Positions 48,066 through 62,808 of a stretch of 64,000 nt of DNA are shown in pieces. Source of the stretch: Prunella strophiata (Eukaryota; Chordata; Aves; Passeriformes; Prunellidae). Position numbers and translations under genes: made by a program. The notes below the pieces were generated by a model that saw only the letters and a list, made by a program, of their open reading frames with translations, was not told where the DNA came from and did no database searches. Numbering within the stretch: the first letter of the stretch is position 1; every line of letters starts with the position of its first letter. The stretch spans positions 5,612,191 through 5,676,190 of the forward strand of contig JAZBQD010000014.1 in NCBI GenBank assembly GCA_036583965.1, read 5' to 3'.

Positions 48066-50860
48066 GTTTTCAGTCTTGGTGGTAAGGAGGGGAAGAGAGA
48101 GAGAAGACACCATATTACCATTAAGTGAAATATGAATGAGCCACCCAAGTTTAAAGTGGAAACTTCAGCTATTTGTGCTTAGAAGAAAGTTTTAAAAAAA
48201 GTCTTTCATCATTAAGAGGCCAGGATTTTTCTGCTGACTTTAGAAAAAGAAATATACATCCTTTCAATTAGGGTGAGTTACAGAAGGATATAAACTTGTC
48301 TTTATACTCACTTCTGGCAAATAAGAAGTCCTCCAGGCCTTATTTAAATACCTTTTTCTCTTTTCCAGAATTAAAAATTGAAGCCTTTTTTTCTCCTCTC
48401 TCGCTCAGGGCCTTCCCTAAACTGCAGCTAAACAAACCCAACCAGTGGGGTCATGCAGAGCATTCCTCCCACAGCAGAGAGTGAGGAGAATCGAGCAAGA
48501 GAGAAGCCAGGGAGAGATGGAACAGTCAAAAGTGACAGCATCACTCTAAGGACATCACCACCTTCCTCTTTTTCCTAAAAATCTAATCTTGTATGAAGTA
48601 TCTGGCATAATATTTATAAAATTTACAATAACTTAGAAAATTATTTCACTTATCTATGTAATCCAAGTCTGAAGAGATCCAATCCAAAACCACAGCATAT
48701 AACACATGAATTCACAAACCAAATTAAAACTGAAGGATAACTGAAGGACAACTGAATGGCAACTGCCTATCCCCACAAAACATATCCCAAGTGCTATTTT
48801 GGCCCTGTACACCAAATGGCAAAGATTGATCTTGTAATTGTGACCAATTGCCCACACCTGCCACCCTCTACCAGCAACTGTATGGTAGCTTTCAAAGGCA
48901 CAAAGAAACACAATTAAAAACTTAAGGTGCTGAACTAATTTGTAAATCCTCAAGCTGTTGCAATTCCAGCATATCTTTGCTATTTGTATGACACAGGTGC
49001 TTTACCAGCAGCATCTTTCATGACACCAAGGTTTCCATCTCCTACACAAGATGCACATTCTGAATCACCTGTTCTGCAGCTCTGCAGACCAGCACAAACA
49101 GTGACTTCTGTATTTTGCATGGTCATCTTTTTGCTGAGAAATAGATTAGAAAGAGGAGTGGTCTGAAGATGAGTGCTAAATAAACATCAAGCACAGCTGT
49201 TGTAATAGTCCATGCTACTTCTTTAAAAGGCTTACCAGGAAAGAGGGTAAGATGGGATCTCAGAGTCCTCAGATAGTGGCTAACTTTTAAACATAAGGCA
49301 TCCTGCCTAATGAGAGCCTTTGAGGGGGAGACATCCAAATAAAATGGCTCTGCAAATAAGGAGCCAAAAACTAGATTTAAAAAAGGATAATTCTGATCTA
49401 CTTTATGGTATGATAAAAACAGAAGGTGGATCTGAAACCATCGAACAAGGATGAGGATGGATTAAAGACAGAGGATAATGATGGTAATTCTATTAGGGAA
49501 ATTAATCAGAACAGCTTCTGGGCAAGGCAGGGATGAATTTCTTGCAGCAGACTTTTTATTGACTCTTCTCTTAAACTGAATGACTAAGTGAGTCAATCTC
49601 CTTTAAGAACAGAGACTTGTAAACTGCTTGCATGGTATGGAACAACGTGGGTTAAAACGTCCTGGTCTTTCACCCATTTGAGGAAATGACACCAGTTCTC
49701 CCGGAAGGCAACATGCACATTCAACCCCTTCACATCAGGGCATGAGAAAGTTTGAAAGGAATTTTTCTTTTTTTCTAAACTGTCAACATTAATACTTTGT
49801 TTCTTCCTGCTTGTGTCTGAAAACACAGTGCTGCACTGTGCTGCATGCATGTCCTGTCAGCTGTACAGGGAAATATCTAGAAGTTAAAAAAAAAAACCTA
49901 ATAAAAGTGTTAATTAAGTCTGTTGTCAAACTCATTTTAAAGCCCTCTGCATGCTCTACACAAAATTAATATTGCCACCAGTGTATGCTACATAGTGATA
50001 AAAGCATGCAGAAGCATCTTCAGAAGGGAGGCTGGGCCAAATAAAACATTGACATTACACATATGTAAGCTCAGTCCTACTTATAACAGCAGTTAAATTT
50101 AATTTGGTTTCTCCTTAAATGACATTTACATGGCAAGGAAACAGAAGAGATGCTGGAAAACAGCAAGTCCACAAACATGGGACAGCCCAGCTATCTTGAA
50201 GTGGGAGTAGACAAGGAATCTTTGAGAAATATGCTGTACAGCAACAGGCGGAAATAAATCAACTTGTTATACGTTCCCAGAAATTAAACAGTTGCAGTAA
50301 TCCTGCTAAAGAGGCCTCCCATTCTGAGCTATTCAGAGTAGTGAGCAGCTCAGGCTATGATATGGAGATATGAGGCCCAGAAAACAAATTAACAAACCCC
50401 TAGATCCAGATGATTGTGACTCAAATCTCTCACCATGGTGTAAGGCTACTGACAGCTCACCCTCTGGGAACAGAACATGTTTTCATACCTAATTTGTACC
50501 CACAAAGGTAATTATGATGGCTTGCTTATTAAAATAGCTTTCAAATATTAATTCAATTGACAAGATGGTACCAACAGGGCCTCAGTTGGGAACAGAAGCA
50601 AGAGTCATGGTACCTCACTGAGCTATGATCCCTGTCACGTGCTCTGGTGTGTCTTTTCCAAAGGATCCCAAATGTTTCTTTAAATTTGAATCATGTTATA
50701 CCAGACCTGCAGCAGTGCCAAAGTTGCATTTCTAACACAGTTACCACATGGCTGAAAAGAGAAGCCGCATACATCTGTACAATGGAAGAAGGAGGGCAGA
50801 GGATGACTCCTGTTCTCCAGCTGTGCCTCTTGCATCACTACAAACATTACCACTGAAGTA

Positions 50861-51162
50861 GAATCACAGAGTCAAAGAATGGTTTGGGTTGAAGGGACCT
50901 TAAAGTCCATTTCATTTCAACCCTCCTGCCATGGGCTGGGACACCTTCCACTATCCCAGGCTGCCCCAAGCCCTGCCCAACGTGGCCTTGAATACTTCCA
51001 GGGATGGGGCAGCCACAGCTTCTCTGGGCCTCACCACTCTCACAAGGAAGAATTTCTTCCCAATACCTAAACACACCTTGCTCTCTGTCAGCTTGAATCT
51101 ATTCCCCCTTGTCCTATCACTCCATGCCCTTATAACATCTCTTGTAGGTTCCCTTCAGGTGC
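50861..51162 (-). mobile_element. CR1 LINE fragment, 3' end
   Basis: The + strand reads GAATCACAGAGTCAAAGAAT, then GGTTTGGGTTGAAGGGACCT, the classical reverse complement of an avian CR1 3' terminus. It continues with CATGGGCTGGGACACCTTCC and GCTGCCCCAAGCCCTGCCC, then ACAAGGAAGAATTTCTTCCC. About 300 bp. It is better preserved than the 43244 copy and so probably younger. Confidence 0.95.
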
Positions 51163-52106
51163 TCCTGCCTGATGTAGAGGATGAAAAGTGACCTAACCAT
51201 GAAATACAGAAAGACCCTCAAGAACAACTGACAAAATGTGATCACCATTTTATGTAGTGGGCAAAAACCAAAAGGAACCGTGATTTTTGTAATTTTGAAG
51301 GGAAAAAATGCACAATACCAAACCAAGGTAGTAAATTATGTTGTTATTATCTGATAGGCATCTTACTCAAGGACCAGGGTCAACAAGAAATGTTTTATAG
51401 CAACCTCTGTGATTTATAACAGAATTCTGAATATCAAAGAGAAACTAAACATACTCCCTTAAAATACACCCGTATTATCCCATTTTATGTGTATTTACAT
51501 GTATGCACAGCTCTGTACAAAACTATAAATAAGATATTACATTTCTTCAGAATCTGTAGAGGTGTCTTGTTTTACATAGTCCTTTAAAAAGCAACTGGAA
51601 AGGCACTAACTGTTGTTGAAGTAATCCCAAGCTTGGAGAGCTTAAAATATTTCTGCAAAAACTGAAGCAATACATCAACAAAATGGATCAACTTCAGGGC
51701 ATGCAGAGCCAACTAAAATACTTGGAAAGAATTTTATCATCTGCAAACTGCAAGATCCTTATATTTCTTAATTATTCAGCAACGGAAGAAGCATCGGCTC
51801 CTTGTCAACAATCATGGATGCATCAATAAATGATACTGATTAGTTTTATAATAGCTTATTCATTCTGCATAAATTCCTTCTGATACAATTGGCACATGTT
51901 CTGGCAATTTGCAGACAGACTTCCAGTCTGCATGTGAGCAGCCAATAAGAACAAGTTGGGATTTGGTAGCAGTCCTGAGGTTTTTACCTCCAGAAACTGA
52001 TCCTGAAGGATGAAGGTATACGATGGGTGGTCCTTAATCACTTCCTTTATGTGAAAACTGAGGTCAGAGTAGAAAAAGAGCCAAGAAAGGAAGTCTGCAG
52101 CACCCC

Positions 52107-52132
52107 TCAAACACCCCCCGCCCCCCCGCCAC
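52107..52132 (-). repeat. G-rich run on DUSP16 coding strand (possible G-quadruplex)
   Basis: The + strand has CACCCCCCGCCCCCCCGCC, so the - strand has GGCGGGGGGGCGGGGGGTG. It could form a G-quadruplex in DNA or in DUSP16 pre-mRNA. Confidence 0.6.
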
Positions 52133-52706
52133 GTTCCTGAACAACTCCTTTAACAGTTTAGAGGGTTAACTTGTGTTTAAATGAAGTAGTCAGAGGTTGG
52201 GATAGAAATAAACAGCTTGCACAAACAAGATACTGTGCTATTAAGTTTTTATAAGTGACTTAAAAATTAGGTCAGTCTAATTTGTGGCTGATACTTTGTT
52301 CTTTCACTACTATGAACTCACAATGATGTCAGTCTCATGTTCAAACATGCCACATTTAGCAGCGCACAGGCTTCCTGAGAGACTCTTTTAACCTTCCTTT
52401 GTGCAAAAGGCTTCTGCCAGGTTCTTAGCTCATACTTCACTGACTCAGGCATGCCACTCCAGTTTCAAGGCAGTTACACTGGCTTCCCGTCAAATACTGC
52501 ACAGTTTGTTGGGTTTTTTTCCCCTTCCTTTTCTATTTTTAAAATTTTCTCTAACTTTACTAACTAGAAGTTTAGGAATATGTGTCCGCATTCAGGTTAC
52601 CATTTTAGGCCTCACCTTCCTCACAACACCCAGAAGAGAACCACTCACTAAAAGGTGTGGGAAACAGGTGTTTTTAACTAATTAATCCCAATAATTTCAA
52701 TAATTA

Positions 52707-52925
52707 AAGGGGCCTACAAGAAAGCCAGGGAAGGGCTTTTTACAAGAACATGTAGTGATAGGACAAGAGAGAATGACTTCAAACTGAAAGAGAATAGGTT
52801 TAAATTAGATATTAAGAAGAAATAGAAATTCTTCCCTGTGAAGGTGGTGAGGCCCTGGCACAGGCTGCCCAGTGAAGCTATGGCTGCCCCATCCCTGGAA
52901 GTGTCCAAGGCCAGGTTGAACAGGG
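52707..52925 (+). mobile_element. CR1 LINE fragment, internal 3' region
   Basis: Sense-oriented: GGGGCCTACAAGAAAGCCAG, then AAATTCTTCCCTGTGAAGGT, GGTGAGGCCCTGGCACAGGC and TGGAAGTGTCCAAGGCCAGG. These match the region just upstream of the CR1 3' end. It lacks the terminal repeat and lies in opposite orientation to the other two copies. Confidence 0.93.
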
Positions 52926-53390
52926 AACGTTCTCCCAAACAGGCACAATCAGGTTTTTGTGTGAATATCCTCTTAAGATGAAGGCACAAAACTAGTGCTC
53001 ATTATCACTTAGGTGAGAGTAAAGGAAAGCCCTCTAGAAATACAATGGTAGGTAAAAAAACCCCACAAACCAGATCACTGTTTAAAAATGGTCACCTGCA
53101 AGTTTGTTCCTTGCAATCTCAATTCTCACCATTTGACTCAAGCTTGTGCCTGTCACCAAATAGCTATACTAAACATTGACTGCAGTGAAGATGCACACAG
53201 TCTTTATTTCCCCCTGCAGAGACTTTACCTATAAACACTAAGCTAGAGCAGAAGGAAAGGAGGAAAAAGTGGCCATTTTTACGCTGCTAAAGCATTTCTC
53301 TTGGAGCTATGCTATGAGAGATGTAATGCTAGCCCAGGCTCTCCCACTCTCATTCATGAGGTCGTGTTCACAACTTATACAGATTTTAAT

Positions 53391-53407
53391 TTTTTTTTTT
53401 TTTTTGT
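53391..53407 (+). repeat. Poly(T) tract
   Basis: About 16 T. No associated element was recognised. Confidence 0.85.
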
Positions 53408-56400
53408 AGATTTTAAAGTATCATGTCAGTATGTTCAAACCTGTATTATGTATTCATGCAACAATGCTATTGCATGAACCCTTAACGTCCTTAGAAAAGC
53501 ATCCCACTCTGTCTCAGGAAAAGGCACATCATCCCACAGTCATTTCCAGTACCATGGTAAATCCCAGGTACTTTATGAAAGAAATCAAACAGATGTGGTC
53601 CACAAGAACTGCATATCCAACAGATCCTGCTGTTCCTGCTGCATCTGCAAGTGCCCAAGGATACAGGAAAGGCAAGTCTTGCAGGGAGAGGTGATATCTT
53701 TTATGAGAGAGGTTAATATGAAGTGATAAGGAGAGGGAGGGCATGAACTCCAGAATGCACAAGTCCTTCCTCACATACACTGACGTGAAACAGAACCAAA
53801 CAGTGACACAGAAACAGCAGCCAAGGCTTCCAAAACATCTCCACATCCAGCCTGTCCCTCTTCCCAAACAGGAAAAGAAGTCCAAAGCACATCCCGAAGC
53901 ATGTAATAAATTATACAGTGAATCATATTCTTATGGAAACTGTCTGGCTGAAGTCACACCACTGGAAATATGTGATAAAAGACAGAAAGAAACCTAAAAG
54001 ATAGCCTCAAAGAAAGAACACTCTCCCCACCCAAATTCTTGGAGTTAAAACCAAGACAAGAAAATCCTGGAGTCATCATGAAGTTACAAGATTTTTGGTA
54101 GATTTTTCCCATAAACAAACTTTTCCCTGAATTATAAAGCTGTTTATTGCTATTAACTGACACTTGACCTAGCTTTATATTCACTGGGTTTTTTTCAAGA
54201 TTTAAATGAAGTTTATGTCCCTGAAATCTTGCCTTTCTCCAAATAAGTCAGTTGCAAACAAAAAAATTCTTCTCCTTACAAACCCTTCTTGCAGCCTGTT
54301 TGAAAATACAGAAACATTTGTATTTTTTGAAAAATGAAACAAACAAAAATCCACCCAAACAAATAAAAGCCCTCACAAAAACACTACAGGAAAATTACTT
54401 TCCTTTAAAGTGTTTTCCAGGTTACTGAAAAACTTTGACCATTTCCAGATACAACTTAAAATGTAGTGCATTAATCAAAATTCTAGAACTAGAAGTTTCA
54501 TCCTGCAATGCAATGAGGAGACAGTAACTTAGGTCTTTTAAAGTAAAACAAATTTTCTTCTGGAGTTCCAAGCTGACTCAGGTAGCAGTGACAAAGAAAG
54601 CAGGTGAGATTAAGCACATTTACCTTTATAAAGTCATGAAAGAGCTAGATGTAGTTGATGCGTTTGTTAACTGGGGTAATTTTGCTCATTTTTAAAACTT
54701 TATTTGAATTGCAAAGAAATGTTATCTGGAACTGGTTTGCCCCTGGGAATGGTATGTGCAGTTAGGCTCTCCCCAGGAACACCAAGTGGCATGAAAAGAT
54801 TAACTCTGGTGCTTTGAACCACAGAGTAAAATGAGCCAATTCCTATCAATGAACACCAGAAGCGTTTCAGATGTGCAGACTAAGGTGAGAAATTTTTTTC
54901 CAGCAAAGACTTCATCCCTGACTGCAACTGCCCTCTCTGACAGGATTCTAGCATGGGTCAAAATGTGCAGGAAGAGAGCTGAGTGTACACACAGCAGCAG
55001 AGGTCACCAGGAAAGGGGAGAAGGAGAAGGGCTCCTCCCACCCTCTTCAGGCTTCTTCCTCTGCAGCCACACCACTGGGCTCAAGTCAGAGCAGGAATGC
55101 CTGGGGCATGTGCTTCCAAAGGCAAGTAATCCACAACCTGGGAGAAGGGAAAGATCAAGCACAAATCCAAATAATTCTTTAGAACATCTATGTTTTAATG
55201 TAGATTAGACTACCTTGGAAGAGGCAAAATAAATCAAACCTATTACTTAGTTCTAGAAGAAAATGTATCTAGGCTACAATGCCTATCCAGTACTAAAAAT
55301 ATTTTTCCTGAAATTATTCTCACCATGAGCTTAAAGCACAGTCTTGCCAAGGTTTAGCCTTCTGGCACTCTATTGAAAGCATAACCACATAAGACCTTAC
55401 TGAGAACCAGCTTTAGGTTTGGCAGGGAGACCACCTGACATCAAAGGTATGCTTAAGGCCATATCCATGAATTTCAGTGAAAAAGCAAGAGGCTGCAGGT
55501 TTTGGAGGTTTTTTTAATGGTTTTGGCAGCTAAATTATTCTGATATTCCATGTATGCTTCGGTGCAGGGACAGCATGCTTAAACCTAAGACTCATGAGCT
55601 AACTCTGAGCCAAACCACCAGTGTAGTGCTCAAGTCAGCCTTGATGAAAAGGAGGGTTTATTTCTGCAAGCTCACCTCATGGCACAGTTAGAGAGCTTTA
55701 CATATCCAAGCTAAACCTCTCCTCCATGGCAAACCACAGTGTAGGGCAGATGAACTAGGCTGATCATCTCTAGCTGCACTGTCCCAGAGTGCCACATCCA
55801 GAATGATTTGCTCCACAATTGCTGCCATTACTGGACAAAGCAGAGATCTCTAAGCTTGTGTTGTTATTACTCCTGCTCAGATACACAAAGAGTGTAAAGA
55901 ATGGAAAATAAACTTGCCACCAGCACAAACAGGTTGCTTCAGACAGCAATGGCTGTGTATGGAATTGAGTGAGAAGTATGCTGGAATAACTGAAGGAGAG
56001 GAAAAATACCCTAGTGCTCCAAGAAGATCAACCCAGCCACCAGATATTAATCTGTAAAATGTGCAGTATTCGCCAGGATACACCTTTGGCTTTAAACAAA
56101 GTATGCACTGCTTGAATGGCAAAAGGGAACTTGGCCACACAGAATTCCCACTCCACTGGTACAAATGGATGGTGCCTGGGTATGAAGGTCCAAAGTCCTG
56201 CTGCACACTATTGTCCCATATGCTGGACTGCCATGGATTTTCGGTGTGTTTGAGTTAAAATTGAAGTCAATAGTGCCTTTCAGCACAGGTCTGTAGAGTC
56301 AGGTATGAGCCAGCCCTAGCGTGATGATTGCTCACAGTCTCAGCACAGCGTCCTGGTTCTTACACAGCACAATACGGACGCTCATTACATGAGCGCCTTC

Positions 56401-59400
56401 CTCAGGGCTGTTCCCTCAATCAAGGAGTAATTATTTAACCGCAGTCCCATCTCCTTTGCCTTCCCGTTAAAGAAAATCTTATGCAAAAAGGTAAGAGCTT
56501 GGCTACGAGTCCTTGGCCCAAACATCCTCCTGCCAGAGCTGTATTGCTTGCCAAGTCCTCACCCCAGTGAGGAGTTTGCAGGAGACAGGACTGTGCCAAA
56601 TCCAAAGAACTTTGTCATTAAAAGAAAAAACTAACAGTAGCAAGTGCTCTCCATGCTTTGCTAATCTTGTCAAACTGCACAGGCAATTACAGTTAATAAA
56701 AGTATTCTTAGGAAGCTTAGTGACAATTTTAGAGCCAGAGCAACTCAGTTTCTTCCCTGCTGCTTTCTTCATACCAGTCTACCTGAAGCAATCTCTTGCT
56801 GTACCTTTAGCCCCTCTCAAACAAGAAAAGGACTCCCCAGGGAAACTGCCCTACTTCAGATAGCAATTTAAGTAGCACAGATCTACCCAGGAACATCAGC
56901 TTCTCTCTGCCTGCCCAATGAAAATACCCTTGCTACCAGCACCTGAGCTTGTAACCACAGAAAAAGCATGATCCTTCTCTGCATGAACTGCTTAAAAGCA
57001 TTTGAGGTCTTTCTTCCAAAAGGAATAAACAGACAAAGCTCACCAGCTCCAAGAAAAACACTCACCCCATCCCAACTCAAAGATAGAGATGTGCAGTAAA
57101 ATGGCCTGCTCCACTACACTTGGCACCTACTACTGCATGTAATACCTACAACTTAAAGCAGTGGCTCCCAGATGGGGCAATGAATAGTCTAGGTAAGTGT
57201 CTTTTAAGATGTCTAGCTTGAAAAAACCATAGTCATATCCAAAATTCTTTTGGTGAACAACTGACATCAAGTGAAAGATTTATTGACTTAGGACTCATGT
57301 TTCTTTTTAGGGATAAATGATCACAGAGAACCAGACTAAGAATTTTAAATATGGGTGCCTTCTTTTTGTATTTTTAAGGCATGATCGAATCCTCCTGAGG
57401 CCTTTCACAGGCTGTATATCCATCCAGCAAGGCTAAAGGCAATTCCCATGGTACTCCACCCCACCCCTGGGTTTTTCAGACATTCAAATGCATTCAGGTC
57501 TATCCCTGAGAAAGCTTTTCTAAGGAGCAAGTTCCCTGTCTAAACCCAGCAATTAGATTACCAGCAGTTTCAGACACAGACAAAATTGCAAAATCCACCT
57601 CTAGACTACTGATGCCCCAAGCAGGAAAGGTGATGCATCCACCATGGCAGAAGCATTTGAAACTCCACAGAGAGAGCAGCCTGGAGGAAACAGTGCCATC
57701 AGGTTTGCTGAGATAGGCATCTTTTGATTGTCTCACAACAATTAAGAAAACCTTGAAGTTAAATAATTATAAAGGAGAAGAGCAACACTGGGCCACCTTT
57801 TATGATTCACAGGCTTCAACTAAATCATAAAGAACAAGAGATTAAGCCTCCTGGAAGGTCTGGTAATTTTGTTACCCTATTTATATTGTCATCATGATCA
57901 ACTGTGATTTGATTTTAATTTTTGAATCCAGAGGAGTTATTTAATCTGCTATAAAACTATAAATATAGCTTGTTTGAGGTTGAGATCCTCACTAAGATAT
58001 AAATAAATCTGTGGCATCATATACAAACAGTTCAGTGAACACCCAGCATTACATATTAGCACCCAAAAAGACACAGTCAAATCTGAAAGTTCAATCAGAA
58101 GACTTGGCCATTTGTTGTAGCTTTGAGTTTTCTAAGAAATCCAACACCCTGAAAATAAATCTCCATTCAACACACACCATATGTACTAAGTTCCCAAGAT
58201 AACACAGTAACAACAGTGGTCAAGGGATTTGTCCTCATAGAGAAGAAACAAGTTTACATGAAATGTTTTAGGGATTGTCAGAAACCATCAGGTGTAAACC
58301 AATCACCTTGACATCTCATCTCATCTTAGACTGGGTGTCTCAAAACTTAGCTCTGTTAAAATCTCTACAGCAAACCTAATAACATGTTAAGAAAATCAGT
58401 ACTGCTTGTAATATAGTCTCGAGAAAAAGCAGAAAGACAGGTATTTACACCAGAAGTTACAGCAAAAAATGTGGGTTTATTTGTTAAAGACTTACTTTGA
58501 AAATGTCATCTTGTGCATGTCAACTGTTGGCATCATCAACAAAAATAAATTTTTGCTTTTAACAGAAGTAACTGAAAAGACAGGCAACTTAAGATGTCAT
58601 TACACTTTCTCCTGGATTTTAACCACCACATGTTGCAATAAAAGCAGCGACAGAAAAAAACCATGATTAACTAAAGGCCACTCTAGAAAAATGCAACACT
58701 AGGTAATGGTTTCACCTTCAAATCAAGTCAGTGCATGTTCAAAAAATTTCCAGTACCCTCCTGAAGGAATTCAGCTACCTGCTACAGCCAACAGGTTCCC
58801 CTTTTTCAGTTTTCTTCTCTTACACCATTTTATGTGATGGATTTCTCCCCAGATTTCTACACTGAAGTTAGTTTTTCTCATTTTTCTACTTCATCCCTAA
58901 GACACTTCAAACCACACAGAAGGATGAGAAATGCTCACCTAGGCACATGATTTCTTCTCTAGTAGCACAGTAATGTTTCTTTTTGCCTTAACTATGCTGC
59001 TCACACCTACACAATGCAGCAAATGTAATTTTTCAGACCTGTTCTTTGACCAGATGCATCTTTATTTTCTGCTTAAGCCATATAAAACAACATGAGACTG
59101 TCACCTCTGTCACACTCCCTCCAAACCATTATTTGCTGAACTGTCTACAGGGACTTTGGCATCAGTACTAAGACTATTTGTGCTGACCAGAACTGTCTAG
59201 GTGAACACTTTGCCTCTGAGACCACCAAACACAGCAGTCCATGGTCTGTGACTGGCCTCCTGGGTTCTGTAATAAATCTCTTTAATACTTTATGGAAGGA
59301 ATACTCTAAAAAAAGTGTACACTAAGTAAAAATAAGCTGTGTCTTTGGTTTTACATGCCAAAGCAAACAAGATTAGTACTCCACAAAGAAAATAACCAAG

Positions 59401-62400
59401 TTATTTACCACTTTGGAGTTTTACCAAGTATTTGATACAACCAAGCTAAAGCTGAGGATTTTAGGATATTTTCATTACAACTTGTTTTTGAATAATTTGG
59501 TCTCAAGACAGCATTATTTTGCACAAAAAAGATGCAAGCTCCAATACCTTTTCTCCACTTTTGGAGTAGAACTTCTTAATCATTCCATTTCACAACAGTG
59601 ATCAAAACAAGATGAAGAAACAAGTACTTTGATAGCAAGGTCCCTGTGTTCAGCGTTTCATAACAATTCTGTGGCTGCAGACATGCCGTGTCATTCCAGA
59701 CAGAGTGTATCTCAAAATGGAAACCTATCCAGAAGGAAAATGAAATGAACACAGCTGACACAGAAGCAGAGAGTGCACTCTACTGCTCTACTGTAGCTCA
59801 GCCTTCCTTAGTTCCATTGGTGAAATGGCACCAAAGTCAACTGAAGCCCTCTGTACACAAGGAACCGTAAGTTGCCATGAAGACTGATGAGGTAACGTCT
59901 TCTCCTAGGGGAAAATAAGAACAAACCAACTCCCAAGAGAGTCCATCAGGGGAGGAGGGGAGGAACAACAGGAAGGAGGAAGAAATCACTACGAGTCTGG
60001 CATCTTTAATTCAGAAAAAAATCAGAGCTCTTGCAATTCTCACAAACAAAATAAGGAATCACACAGTTACTGTGGAAAAGGGGGAAGGGTCCAGCCAATT
60101 CTGTTTAGAGAAGGAAGTAAGGGGAACACGATGCCAAGCACAAGAGGAATTTAATTTGATGGAGAATCTACATTTCAATTTAGCTATTGAACCACTGCAG
60201 GTCATGCCAAGGGACATTTTTTGTTCCGTGTTTGTTCTTTACCTGGCAATAGGAAAATAAGCTTTTCCCCTGCTCTTCACTAGAAGGATCTTACAATATG
60301 TTGGAAAGGCAGGTCACTGTTTGCATCAGCTCACTGCTGAATGACAGTGCCCCTAACGCAACCAGTTCACCACTTTCCTGGAAGAGCTCTCACCAAAACC
60401 CCTGCCATGCTGCTGTGCTTCAGAAATGGTGGTTTAGACGCTGATGGCCAGTCCAAAAGATCCTCAATTCGAGAAGGGAGAGGAAATGAAAAGCTGCGTG
60501 TTTAGCTCCCAGCTGAGTCTGGAAGTTGTGGAAGGTATACATACCACTTCACAAGGAAAGGGAACAGGAAGCCATGAAAGAAAAGAGTCATTATGTTGAA
60601 ATGGTAACATTTTTCTGAGGTTACACAGGCCAAATGAGCATATCCCAGAAAAATGTGAATCAAAGCCTTGGTAAAGAAACAGAAAGCAGTATAAGTGACA
60701 GCAGATATAAAAAAAAAGGGAAAAAAAAAAAACCAAAACAAAACAACCCAAAACTTTGAAGAACAGAAAGTATCAGATATAAGAAAAGTCCTAAGAGCTT
60801 ATGCACAAAAAATTGAAGAGTGCAATTAAATTTGATATCAGGAACTAGATAATAATAACTAAAAAAGCAAAAAGGTTTCTTTGCAAGGGCCTCTCCCACA
60901 CAGGGTGCTGGCAAAAGGTAAGTTCAAGATGGGTTAAGTCAGGACTGACACAGCAGAAGAAGAGGGAAAAAAAGTTGATTAACTAAGAGTAAGGCACCAT
61001 GTTCTCAACATTTATGAGGGGATTAAGTATTTAAGGGTTGAGCAGAAAACAGAAATATGTAATGGTCACAATAGTCACAAAACAAGCTATTCCAGCAGAA
61101 GTACAAAGTGTTTGTAGAAAGTGCTATACATGACAGAAAAGAACAAAAACAGACAGAAAGATTGCTGAACTTCAGTACCAGAACAAGTTAGTTAAGAGTA
61201 GGCTCACAGATCTTCTGACAGACCTTATGACAGGCATAAAGGAGGATATGGCAAGAAATGAGGGAAGATACAGAACCACCCTTCTCTCCCAGACCCAAAG
61301 CCAGCATTAAATTTCCTCATGTGTCTTTGAGCATGTCAACTCCAGTGCTTGAAGGGACTTTATGGAGACTTTCTAGAAAGCTCACTTCGAAGTCTATAGC
61401 AAAAAGTTCCAAAAAATCTAAATTTTAAGATAAATGTAATATTTACAACCATATGCACCCATTCCCTATCCAAGGAGACAAGAAAAAACCCTCAGTAGAG
61501 TGGTAGAGGGAGAAAAAACCCGCAAATGTGTGTCTGTTGATAGAAGCAACATTGGATGAAGCCATTGGGAGCTAAACACTTTAGATTTGCACCTGGCTGA
61601 AGGGCAGAGCTCTGCTGACATGACAGGCAGGCTACTTCAGCTGACTGGTTTGCCAAACCCACATGCAAATTTGGCACAAGTTAGCAAAATGCAGTCTTAA
61701 TGGTCTGGCAGGGGAAAAAAAAAAATCTCTTCCCTGAATGACAAAAGCCTTCAGCTGACAAAATGTCACCAGTAACATGACTAGTCCCAACATGCTGTAG
61801 GGATGGCAGGTTCTCCAGTAGGATGTTCTGGATTCCCATTTACACAAGACAAGATCTTCTGCAACACTATCTCTTCCATTTTGGATACCATCCCATTACA
61901 GCAGTGCCATGCAACACCAGGAGCTTGGCAGAGCTCCAGCTGAACCTGCAGAATTCTTTTACTCCAGGTAGGACTCCAAGAACATGGTCATGGTATCACC
62001 ATGCTATGACTTAGAGTAAATGTAAGGAATACTCAAAACCCCCAAATGATTGAGATTGAAACTATATAAAAATACAGCATTAGGATTAAAAATAAATCAG
62101 ACACCACCACTTGAACAGGAATGGAGTTGTAGGCTTAATCAAAACTTTCCCCAGAGCAGTGGGCAGAGATGACACAAGCTATTAACAAGTGAGAAAACTG
62201 ACAAATCGGAACACACTGGCACCATTTAAGTTAATATGAGAAGGGAAAAAAAAACCAAAAACAAAAAAAAAACCCCAGGGTAAAAAATGAATAGACATTA
62301 CTAGCTATCCATTCTTATATCAGAAAAGAGATTTTTCATTTTACCAAATAAGTATGATACAAAATAAATGCTTTCAAATAGGAAGAGGTTTTTATTTCAC

Positions 62401-62717
62401 TTTTATTTGAAAGATAAGTAATGAATATGCTTCTGATTTCTGATCAGACAGATACACCATAACCTACCAAATGCACAAAATTTACCTGCATACTTCAGAT
62501 AGCTATGACCACTAAAACTACTTACTACATGAAGACCATATAACCAGATTTTCTCAATTCATTATCCCTAGAAAGAGCCTAAGAAGCCTTATCATCTGCA
62601 AGGCTATTTTGTTCTCCTAGCTAATTAGTTGCTTTTCTTATCATATAAGTCATCAAAAAAACCAGAAAGAAAGTCACACTGAATGAAAGCTTTATAAGAT
62701 ACAAACTCTGGAGAGAG

Positions 62718-62808
62718 TATATGGGTATATATGCACATGTGCACGTTTATGTACATGGTTTGTATGTGGGTGTATATATGAAAACACATATACATATATG
62801 TCTATGTC
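62718..62808 (+). repeat. TA/TG-rich low-complexity stretch
   Basis: Degenerate alternating purine-pyrimidine sequence built from GTATAT, TGTGCACG and CATATACATA words. It is probably a decayed dinucleotide microsatellite. Confidence 0.8.

Noticed and set aside
52714..52989. An open frame with the words LDTSRDGAAIASLG
   Set aside because: It is a translation of the antisense strand of a CR1 fragment. The similar words in the frame at 50931-51191 come from the other CR1 copy.
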